In this document: positions 1 to 5,424 of the stretch, one piece after another
Layout of the letters: every line of letters begins with the position of its first letter
Position numbering within the stretch: the stretch's first letter is position 1
Source of the DNA: CAXSEF01 sp050955025
Lineage (GTDB): Bacteria > Pseudomonadota > Alphaproteobacteria > Acetobacterales > Acetobacteraceae
Assembly (NCBI GenBank): GCA_050955025.1
Contig: JBPBQX010000354.1
Coordinates: forward strand, 1 to 5,628
Reading direction: 5' to 3'
Length of the DNA stretch: 5,628 nucleotides
Made by a program: the position numbers and the translations under genes
Notes under the pieces: generated by a model
Seen by the model: the letters and a program-made list of their open reading frames with translations, nothing else
Told to the model about the DNA's origin: nothing
Database searches by the model: none

Positions 1-490
1 GGAAGCCGCGCGGCAGGTTGAACGAGAACTGCGGCCCGAAGGTGACCAGCTTCTTGTAGGACGCGAACGCGTCGTTCTGCGTGTCGAAGTCGAAGCCCGC
101 CAGCAGGCCGACGTCGCGGATCGGGCCGAACGAGAACATCTTGCTGCCGGTGACCTTGTTGCCGCTGACCACCGATCGGAAAAGGGCGTACACCTCGGCG
201 GAGTCGGAGTCGGCGCGCCCGAACACGGTGTTCGCCGGATCGCCCCGGTGGTCGAAGTCCTCGAAGTCGATGCTGGCGAAGTTGGAGCCGTAGGTCCAGC
301 CGTTCGCGTAGGAGATGTTGCCGGCCACCTCGTTCGTGTCCTTGGCGTAGCCGGGCTGCTTGTTCTCGGGCACCTCGCGGATGCTGAGGTAGGTGTCCTG
401 GTAGTCGATGCCCCAGGCGAACGACCTGCAGGGCGCCAGCGCCAGGAACCCGAGAACCGCTGCGACCATCGCTGTCCGGGCAAGTGTCAT
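1..490 (-). CDS. Tsx-like outer-membrane channel ('outer envelope protein' type), N-terminal 163 residues only
   Basis: The reading frame is open from the ATG at 490-488 to the left edge, so the C-terminus is missing. A GGAG (complement of 501-504) lies 10 nt upstream and supports this start; a second ATG at codon 8 is possible but has no better site. Residues 1-25 form a signal peptide: Arg5, a hydrophobic run from 7 to 19, and Ser-Phe-Ala before a likely cut after Ala25. Cys21 is preceded by Pro, so it is a poor lipobox. The mature part has alternating polar/aromatic strands and stretches such as YGSNFASIDFED (67-78), KVTGSKMFSFGPIRDVGL (112-129), AGFDFDTQND (131-140) and TFGPQFSF (150-157). 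These match, from memory, the proteobacterial outer envelope proteins related to the nucleoside channel Tsx. A role in purine or nucleoside uptake is inferred from the neighbours. The 314-bp gap upstream suggests its own promoter. Alternative: an outer-membrane barrel of unrelated specificity. Confidence 0.72.
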   Translation of the reverse strand, partial: MTLARTAMVAAVLGFLALAPCRSFAWGIDYQDTYLSIREVPENKQPGYAKDTNEVAGNISYANGWTYGSNFASIDFEDFDHRGDPANTVFGRADSDSAEVYALFRSVVSGNKVTGSKMFSFGPIRDVGLLAGFDFDTQNDAFASYKKLVTFGPQFSFNLPRGF

Positions 491-804
491 CGTCGTGCTG
501 CTCCGAGGAAGGCTGCGGGATTGCGCAGCGACAGCAGCAAACGCCATGCCAGCAACGTGAACCGGGTCGCGCGAACGTGACGCAACCCTTCCCGCCCATC
601 TCCCGGCGCCGTCGCCGGAACGCGCCGCGATCATGGAACGGCCTCGCAACAGCATTCGCCATGCAACGGGGCCGCTTCCGCGGAGGCGTCTCGGCCTGCC
701 CAGCAGATGCCTCTTTTGCAGTCATTCGAACACGCTGTGAAACAAAACGTTGCAGCGCGCGCCGGGCCCGCTTCCTTTGCGAGTCCGCAACAAACTCCGC
801 CGCC
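491..804. other. 314-bp non-coding gap between the Tsx-like gene and the deaminase gene
   Basis: Both flanking genes run on the minus strand, so this stretch holds the 3' end of the deaminase transcript and the leader of the Tsx-like gene. I see no convincing small gene. Visible structures are a GGAG ribosome site at 501-504 (minus), two copies of AACGTGA exactly 20 bp apart (554-560 and 574-580), a GC hairpin CCGGCG-ccgt-CGCCGG at 603-618, and a near-palindrome around TCCGCGGA at 677-684. None has a U-tract, so I do not call a terminator. No sigma70-like -35/-10 pair with acceptable spacing stands out on the minus strand. The base composition is somewhat less GC-rich than the genes, as expected of a leader. 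Confidence 0.6.
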
Positions 805-2151
805 CTATCCTGCCGCCAGCGCCCCGGCCGCCAGGCCGTGCCGCGCCGCGAGCGCCGCGACGTCCAGGCCGGGGATGCGCCCGTCCTCCACGACCCAGCG
901 CCCGGCGACCATCACCCGGTCCGCCCGGTGCGCGCCGCACAGCACCAGCGCCGCCAGCGGATCGCCCGCGCCGGAGAAGCGCAGCTCGTCCAGCGTGAAC
1001 AGCGCGAGGTCGGCGGCCGCACCCACCGTGATGCGCCCCAGCTCCGGCCGCCCCAGGCAGTCGGCCGAGCCCTGCGTCGCCCAGCGCAGCGCGTCGAGGT
1101 GGCCCACCGCCTCCACCCCGTTCGCCCCGCGCTGCAGCAGGAAGCCCGCGCGCACCTCCTGCATGAGGTTCGACGCGTCGTTGGACGCCGAGCCGTCCAC
1201 CCCCAGCCCCACCGCAACCCCCGCCGCCTCCAGCGCGCAGACCGGGCAGGTGCCGGACGCCAGCAGCTGGTTGGAGCACGGGCAATGCGTGACCCCCACC
1301 CGCGCCCGCCCCAGCCGCGCAATCTCCGGCGCGCTGAAGTGGATGCCGTGCGCGAGCCAGGTCCCCGGCCGCAGCCACCCGCAGTCCTCCAGGTAGTCGA
1401 GCGGGCTGCAGCCGAACCGCGCCTGGCAGAACGCCGCCTCGTCCGCGGTCTCGGCGAGATGCGTGTGCAGCCGCAGGCCGCGCCGCTCCGCCAGCGCCGC
1501 GGTCTCGCGCATCAGCCGCGTGGTGACGGAGAACGGCGAGCACGGCGCCAGCGCCACCTGCAGCATCGCGAACGGCGCGGGATCGTGCAGCCGGTCGGCC
1601 AGGCGCTCGCTCGCCTCCAGGATCGTGTCCGCGTCCTGCACCACGCTGTCGGGCGGCAGGCCGCCGTCGCGCTGCGACAGGTCCATCGAGCCGCGCGTCA
1701 GCACCGCGCGGATGCCCAGCCGCGCGGCGGCGGCGGCCTCGATGTCGATGGCGTCCTCCAGCCCGCGGGGAAAGACGTAGTGGTGGTCCGTCGTGGTGGT
1801 GCAGCCGCTCAGCAGCAGCTCGGCCATGGCCACCGTCGCCGCCGCCTCCAGCGCGTCCGGCGTGAGCCGCGCCCACACCGGGTAGAGCGCCTGCAGCCAG
1901 CCGAACAGCGTGCGGTCCATCGCCGCCGGCAGGCAGCGGGTGAGCGTCTGGAAGAAGTGGTGGTGCGTGTTCACCAGCCCCGGCAGCACGACGTGCCGGC
2001 TCGCGTCCCAGGCCGCGGCGGGGCGCGTGGGCACCCCCCCGGCCGCCACCAGCTCGACGATGCGCCCGTCCTGCACGACGACGCCGCCCGGCGCCTCGCC
2101 CAGCACGGCCAGGGGGTTGCGCAGCCACAGCGCGGGGGATTGTCGCGTCAT
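805..2151 (-). CDS. 8-oxoguanine deaminase (amidohydrolase superfamily)
   Basis: A 448-residue zinc amidohydrolase, the usual length for the 8-oxoguanine deaminase family typified by Pseudomonas aeruginosa Pa0142. These enzymes convert 8-oxoguanine to urate and ammonia in the cytoplasm. The metal and catalytic motifs appear in order: H63-x-H65 in NTHHHFFQTLTR, H229-T-H231 with Glu234 in HTHLAET, His268 in WLAHGIHF, and Asp319 in GVDGSASND. The THCPCSN segment (288-294) and the N-terminal ALWLRNPLA are typical of the deaminase/hydroxydechloroatrazine hydrolase branch. The frame is open upstream to 2397, but that extension overlaps the divergent permease and lacks family features; the ATG at 2151 starts a few residues before the conserved N-terminus. 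Its ribosome site is weak. It is divergent from the permease-uricase pair and its product, urate, is the substrate of that uricase, which strongly supports the assignment over guanine deaminase or atrazine-type hydrolases. Confidence 0.88.
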   Translation of the reverse strand: MTRQSPALWLRNPLAVLGEAPGGVVVQDGRIVELVAAGGVPTRPAAAWDASRHVVLPGLVNTHHHFFQTLTRCLPAAMDRTLFGWLQALYPVWARLTPDALEAAATVAMAELLLSGCTTTTDHHYVFPRGLEDAIDIEAAAAARLGIRAVLTRGSMDLSQRDGGLPPDSVVQDADTILEASERLADRLHDPAPFAMLQVALAPCSPFSVTTRLMRETAALAERRGLRLHTHLAETADEAAFCQARFGCSPLDYLEDCGWLRPGTWLAHGIHFSAPEIARLGRARVGVTHCPCSNQLLASGTCPVCALEAAGVAVGLGVDGSASNDASNLMQEVRAGFLLQRGANGVEAVGHLDALRWATQGSADCLGRPELGRITVGAAADLALFTLDELRFSGAGDPLAALVLCGAHRADRVMVAGRWVVEDGRIPGLDVAALAARHGLAAGALAAG

Positions 2152-2169
2152 CCGCGCATGGCATGACAG

Positions 2170-2186
2170 TTGCGTGAGCGATGCAA
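2170..2186. promoter_or_regulatory. Near-palindrome in the divergent control region (possible operator)
   Basis: TTGCGT-GAGCG-ATGCAA has arms that pair at five of six positions and sits in the 55-bp space between the start of the deaminase (2151, minus) and the chosen start of the permease (2207, plus). A regulator bound here could control both directions. Urate- or xanthine-responsive regulators (MarR/HucR-type, GntR, LysR) are common in such loci, but the sequence does not identify which. It does not fit a LysR T-N11-A box. It could be chance. The control region is so short that at least one promoter must overlap coding sequence. Confidence 0.3.
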
Positions 2187-2194
2187 GCGCAAAC

Positions 2195-2201
2195 AGGGAG
2201 G
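2195..2201 (+). promoter_or_regulatory. Shine-Dalgarno sequence that decides the permease start
   Basis: AGGGAGG lies 5 nt before an in-frame TTG at 2207-2209. The only other plausible start, GTG at 2174, has no purine-rich site before it. The site therefore favours initiation at TTG. The rare start codon may keep permease synthesis low. Confidence 0.6.
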
Positions 2202-2206
2202 CCCCG

Positions 2207-3553
2207 TTGCAACAGCCGACGCTGTCGTCCGCCACGCCTCCGCCGCTCCGCCTCCTGATCCTGGCCATCCAGCACGTGCTGGTGATGTATGCGGGCGCGG
2301 TCGCGGTGCCGCTGATCCTGGGGGCCGCCCTGAAGCTGCCGCGCGACCAGGTGGCGCTGCTGATCAACGCCGACCTGTTCGCGTGCGGCATCGCCACCTT
2401 CGTCCAGGCCTACGGCGTCGGCCCCGTGGGCATCCGCCTGCCGGTGATGATGGGCGTCACCTTCGCCTCGCTCTCGCCCATGCTGGCGATGGCCACCAAC
2501 CCCGCGCTCGGCCTGCGCGCGATCTTCGGCGCGGTGATCGCGGCCGGCGTGTTCGGCATCGTGGCGGCGCCGTTCATCAGCCGCCTGCTGCGCTTCTTCC
2601 CCGCGGTGGTCACGGGATCGATTATCACGGTGATCGGCATCACGCTGATGCGCGTGGGCATCAACTGGATCGGCGGCGGACGCGCCACGGCGCCGGACTT
2701 CGGCGCGCCCGGCTACCTCGGCGTCGCGGCGCTGGTGCTCGCGGTCATCCTCCTGCTGCTGCGCTTCGGCACCGGCTTCGTGCGCAACACCGCCGTGCTG
2801 ATCGGCATCGTCGCGGGCTACCTGCTGACGCTGCTGCTGGGCTGGGGCGGTCTCGCCGGCCTGGAGTCCCAGCCGTGGCTCGCGATCGTGACGCCGCTGC
2901 AGTTCGGCATCCCGACCTTCGACCCCGTGGCCTGCCTGTCCATGTGCCTGGTCATGGTGGTCATCATGATCGAGAGCACGGGGATGTTCCTGGCGCTGGG
3001 CACCATGGTCGGCCGGCCGGTGACGCAGGACGACCTCGCGCGCGGCCTGCGCGCGGACGGCATCGGCACGCTGATCGGCGGCCTCTTCAACACCTTCCCC
3101 TACACCTCGTTCTCCCAGAACGTCGGCCTGGTCGGCGTCACCGGCGTGACCAGCCCGATGGTGTGCGTCGTCGGTGGCGTGGTGATGCTGCTGCTCGGCC
3201 TGCTGCCGAAGCTCGCGTTCATCGCGGCGTCGGTGCCGCAATGCGTGCTGGGCGGGGCAGGGGTCGTGATGTTCGGCATGGTCGCCGCCACCGGCATCCG
3301 CATCCTCGCGGGCGTCGACTACGAGCGCCACCGCGGCAACGTGTTCGTCGTCGCCGTGTCCATCGGCTTCGGCATGATCCCGCTGGTCGCGCCCACGCTG
3401 TTCCACGCCGCGCCGGAGTTCCTCAGGACGGTGCTGGACAGCGGCATCCTGCTCGCCTCCGTGGTCGCGGTCGCGCTCAACGTGTTCTTCAACCCCGGCG
3501 AGCTGGCGGCGGACGGGCACGCTGCCCCCCTGGTCATCGCCGACCATGCCTGA
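2207..3553 (+). CDS. NCS2-family xanthine/urate permease
   Basis: An inner-membrane nucleobase:cation symporter-2 protein of 448 residues (459 if GTG at 2174 is used), with about 12-14 hydrophobic segments. It would import xanthine or urate with protons. Residues known to be essential in E. coli XanQ have counterparts: His23 in TM1 (IQHVLVMYAGA), Glu256 in TM8 (ESTGMFLALG), Asp284 (LRADGIG), and Gln304-Asn305 in the family signature SQNVGLVGVTGV. The spacing between Asp284 and Gln304 is the same as between Asp304 and Gln324 of XanQ. The MMGVTFAS stretch in TM3 and Met after ESTG look, from memory, more like the urate transporter UacT and the PbuX branch than XanQ. The gene diverges from the deaminase and precedes uricase by 34 bp, so it is probably the first gene of a permease-uricase operon. 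Urate is the most likely substrate; xanthine is an alternative. A uracil carrier is less likely given the context. Confidence 0.9.
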   Translation: MQQPTLSSATPPPLRLLILAIQHVLVMYAGAVAVPLILGAALKLPRDQVALLINADLFACGIATFVQAYGVGPVGIRLPVMMGVTFASLSPMLAMATNPALGLRAIFGAVIAAGVFGIVAAPFISRLLRFFPAVVTGSIITVIGITLMRVGINWIGGGRATAPDFGAPGYLGVAALVLAVILLLLRFGTGFVRNTAVLIGIVAGYLLTLLLGWGGLAGLESQPWLAIVTPLQFGIPTFDPVACLSMCLVMVVIMIESTGMFLALGTMVGRPVTQDDLARGLRADGIGTLIGGLFNTFPYTSFSQNVGLVGVTGVTSPMVCVVGGVVMLLLGLLPKLAFIAASVPQCVLGGAGVVMFGMVAATGIRILAGVDYERHRGNVFVVAVSIGFGMIPLVAPTLFHAAPEFLRTVLDSGILLASVVAVALNVFFNPGELAADGHAAPLVIADHA

Positions 3554-3569
3554 GCCCGACCATGCCTGA
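3540..3569. repeat. 14-bp direct repeat spanning the permease stop codon
   Basis: CCGACCATGCCTGA occurs at 3540-3553 and again at 3556-3569, a 16-bp period. The first copy holds the last codons and the stop of the permease; the second is non-coding and carries an identical out-of-context TGA. A partial third CGACCA follows at 3570. This looks like a local slippage duplication between the permease and uricase genes. No function is evident. Confidence 0.8.
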
Positions 3570-3587
3570 CGACCAAGGAGCCGCCCC

Positions 3588-4427
3588 ATGCCGCTGATCA
3601 GCCACACCTACGGCAAGGCCCGCGTGCGGGTCATGCGCATCCACCGCGACGGCGACTACAACGAGGTGCGCGAGACCGGCGTGCAGATCATGCTGGACGG
3701 CGACTTCGCCGCTTCCTTCACCGACGGCGACAACCGCACCGTGGTCGCCACCGACACCATCAAGAACATCGCCTACATCGTCGCGCGCGAGACCCTGACC
3801 GCCTCCGTCGAGGACTACGGCCAGGCGATCGCCGCGCGCTTCCTGCAGCGCTACGACCAGGTGACGCAGGCCACGGTGTCGCTGCACGAGACCCGCTGGA
3901 CCCGCGCCAGCTTCGCAGGCAGGCCCCACCCGCACAGCTTCGTGCTCGACGCCAACGGCAAGCCCACCGCGACCGTCGTGGCGCCGCGCGGCGCGGCGCC
4001 CTCCGTCACCTCGGGGATCGCCGGCTACACCTTCCTCAAGTCCACCGGCTCCGGCTGGGTGGACTTCGTGATGGACGACTACACCACCCTGCCGCCCACC
4101 GCCGACCGCGTCGCCGCCACCGCCATGGACGCGCAGTGGACCTGGCTCTCCCCGCCGCCGGACTACGAGGCCGCCAACGCCCTGGTGCTCTCGACGATGC
4201 TGGAGGTGTTCGCCACGACCTACAGTCGCGGCGTCCAGGACAGCCTGTTCCGCATGGGCGAGGCCGCCCTCGCCGCGGTCCCCGAACTCGCGACGATCCG
4301 CATGGCCTGCCCCAACAAGCACTACCTGCCGACCCGGCTGGAGCCGTTCGGGATGTCCTCGGACAACACCGTGTTCATCGCCACCGACGAGCCGCACGGC
4401 CAGATCGAGTGCGTGGTCGGCCGGTAA
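3588..4427 (+). CDS. pucL: Urate oxidase (factor-independent urate hydroxylase)
   Basis: A 279-residue cytoplasmic uricase of two tandem T-fold domains, oxidising urate with O2 to 5-hydroxyisourate and H2O2 without metal or cofactor. Most active-site residues of the Aspergillus flavus enzyme have counterparts: Lys10 (YGKARVRV), Thr55-Asp56 (VVATDTIKN), Arg174 (ADRVA), Gln217 (SRGVQDS), Asn243 and His245 (PNKHY). These equal Lys10, Thr57-Asp58, Arg176, Gln228, Asn254 and His256. The position of the urate-stacking Phe159 appears to be Trp157 (STGSGWVDF). The protein ends in the usual VVGR, so it is complete. AAGGAG at 3575-3580, 7 nt before the ATG, fixes the start. It follows the permease by 34 bp and probably shares its transcript. 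Its substrate is supplied by the permease, by the divergent 8-oxoguanine deaminase and by the xanthine dehydrogenase-type enzyme downstream. Confidence 0.96.
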   Translation: MPLISHTYGKARVRVMRIHRDGDYNEVRETGVQIMLDGDFAASFTDGDNRTVVATDTIKNIAYIVARETLTASVEDYGQAIAARFLQRYDQVTQATVSLHETRWTRASFAGRPHPHSFVLDANGKPTATVVAPRGAAPSVTSGIAGYTFLKSTGSGWVDFVMDDYTTLPPTADRVAATAMDAQWTWLSPPPDYEAANALVLSTMLEVFATTYSRGVQDSLFRMGEAALAAVPELATIRMACPNKHYLPTRLEPFGMSSDNTVFIATDEPHGQIECVVGR

Positions 4428-4467
4428 CGGCGCCATGACCGCCAGGCAAGGCACAGGCAAGCAAGGC

Positions 4468-4491
4468 CTTCTTTTTCTGAAGAAAAAGAAG
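4468..4491. terminator. Left hairpin of the palindrome (possible transcription stop)
   Basis: CTTCTTTTTCT and AGAAAAAGAAG are perfect 11-bp complements separated by GA; in practice a 10-bp stem with a TGAA loop. It starts 41 bp after the uricase stop. It lacks the GC-rich stem and following U-tract of a standard intrinsic terminator, so its role in termination is a guess from position. Confidence 0.35.
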
Positions 4492-4560
4492 CAAAAAGAC
4501 TTCTGCAAATTGGCACCTGCGCCACCCGTCTGGCACAGACCCAATGGGCAAAGTTCTTTG

Positions 4561-4582
4561 GTTCTTTCTTTCAAGAAAGAAC
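4561..4582. terminator. Right hairpin of the palindrome
   Basis: GTTCTTTCTT and AAGAAAGAAC are perfect 10-bp complements with TC between them, 33 bp before the flavin-subunit start. It mirrors the left hairpin. It would lie in the leader of the dehydrogenase transcript if the promoter is upstream, or could stop antisense transcription. As with the left hairpin, no U-tract follows. Confidence 0.3.
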
Positions 4583-4614
4583 TCGCTTGCTTCCTTGGCG
4601 GCACCCCCTAGCCC

Positions 4615-5424
4615 ATGGACCTTCCGCAGATCCGCGCCGTGGCGCGCCCCCGCGCCCGCGACGAGCTGCCCGCCGTGGCCGAGGGGGCTGCGTGGCTCGC
4701 GGGCGGCACCTGGCTGTTCTCCGAGCCGCAGCCGGGCCTGCGCACGCTGGTGGACCTGGCCGGGCTGGGCTGGCCGGCGCTGGAGCCGTCGGCGGCCGGG
4801 CTGCGCATCGGCGCGACCTGCACGCTCGCGGCGCTGGACGCCTTCGAGGCCCCCGCCGACTGGCGCGCGGCGCCGCTGTTCCCCGCCTGCTGCCGCGCGC
4901 TGCTGGGCTCGTTCAAGGTCCACGCCGTGGCCACGGTGGGCGGCAACCTCTGCCTCGCCCTGCCGGCCGCGCCGATGCTCGCGCTGTGCGTGGCGCTGGA
5001 CGGCACGGCGCGGCTGTGGCGGCCCGACGGCACCGAGCGCTCCGTGCCGATGGCCGCCTTCGCCACGGGCCCGCAGCGCACCGTCCTGGCGCCGGGCGAG
5101 CTGCTGCGCCACGTCGACCTGCCGGCGGCCGCGCTGCGCCGGCGGGCGGCCGTGCGGCAGGCGTCGCTCACGACCCACGGGCGCTCTGCCGCCCTGCTGG
5201 TGGCGACGATCGGGCCGGACGGCTTCGCCCTGACGATCACCGCCTCCACCACGCGCCCGGTGCACGCCGCCTGGCCGGAGCCGCCCACGCCCGCGGCGCT
5301 GGACGACCACGTCGCGTCGCTCGCGCCGGACCTGTGGTTCGACGACGTCCATGGCGCCCCGGCTTGGCGGCGCCACATGACGCGACGGCTGGCGGCGGAG
5401 CTGCACGGGGAGCTGCTGGGATGA
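4615..5424 (+). CDS. FAD-binding subunit of a molybdenum hydroxylase (xanthine dehydrogenase type)
   Basis: A 269-residue protein of the molybdopterin dehydrogenase FAD-binding family (CoxM/XdhB-like), slightly shorter than the usual 280-300. It would pass electrons from the [2Fe-2S] centres through FAD to NAD+ or another acceptor. The first FAD loop is LAGGTWLFSE (28-37), followed by LRTLVDLAGLG and the conserved RIGATCTLAAL. The second loop is TVGGNLCLALPAAPM (107-121). From about residue 150 a CoxM-type C-terminal domain ends in a HGAPAWRRHM segment typical of the family. The second loop has Leu and Pro where xanthine dehydrogenases usually have Ser and Asp (SPxxD). The ATG at 4615 has only a weak ribosome site but fits the conserved N-terminus (ARPRARDELPA). 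Its last codons overlap the next gene by ATGA, showing translational coupling. Xanthine is the inferred substrate because of uricase and permease nearby; another aldehyde/heterocycle oxidase is possible. Confidence 0.85.
   Translation: MDLPQIRAVARPRARDELPAVAEGAAWLAGGTWLFSEPQPGLRTLVDLAGLGWPALEPSAAGLRIGATCTLAALDAFEAPADWRAAPLFPACCRALLGSFKVHAVATVGGNLCLALPAAPMLALCVALDGTARLWRPDGTERSVPMAAFATGPQRTVLAPGELLRHVDLPAAALRRRAAVRQASLTTHGRSAALLVATIGPDGFALTITASTTRPVHAAWPEPPTPAALDDHVASLAPDLWFDDVHGAPAWRRHMTRRLAAELHGELLG

Larger units (their letters stand above)
4441..4605. repeat. Large imperfect palindrome with nested A/T-rich hairpins
   Basis: Nearly the whole gap between uricase and the flavin subunit is one imperfect inverted repeat. 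The left half (4441-4513) and the reverse complement of the right half (4541-4605) share, in the same order, an AAGCAAG-type stretch, a TTCTTT..GAA..AAAGAA hairpin, an AAAGACTT/AAAGAACTTT stretch and an ATTGG end. The centre (4514-4540) carries GTCTG-gca-CAGAC at 4528-4540. The runs of T and A stand out sharply from the surrounding GC-rich DNA. I recall similar blocks scattered between genes in Acetobacteraceae, which would make it a repeated intergenic element, perhaps a miniature mobile element or a bidirectional terminator. It probably separates the uricase transcript from the dehydrogenase genes. Confidence 0.7.

Noticed and set aside
603..618. GC hairpin as a terminator of the deaminase gene
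   Set aside because: The stem is only 6 bp, lies nearly 190 bp beyond the stop, and is not followed by a U-tract on either strand.
484..2166. A 560-codon plus-strand frame antisense to the deaminase
   Set aside because: Arg/Gln/Pro-rich and without motifs, it lies opposite a clear amidohydrolase gene. It is a GC-driven shadow frame.
2140..2167. Possible -35/-10 pair TTGTCG/CATGAC for the permease
   Set aside because: Only 4 of 6 and 3 of 6 consensus matches; such pairs are expected by chance.
2152..2397. N-terminal extension of the deaminase frame to an upstream ATG at 2397
   Set aside because: It would add 82 residues without family similarity and overlap the start of the well-supported permease. 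The family starts close to the ALWLRNPLA motif.
722..3607. A 961-codon open frame on the minus strand across deaminase, permease and intergenic DNA
   Set aside because: Its product is low-complexity, rich in Arg, Gly, Ala, His and Asp, with no recognisable domain. It is a shadow of GC-rich third positions in two well-supported genes on both strands.
4441..4605. A CRISPR-like or tRNA-like structure in the repeat gap
   Set aside because: No regularly spaced identical repeats and no cloverleaf or anticodon stem; the structure is one large mirror-symmetric palindrome.
4375..5406. Long minus-strand frames opposite the flavin subunit
   Set aside because: Arg/Gly-rich low-complexity translations opposite a clear FAD-binding protein; no start site or motif supports them.
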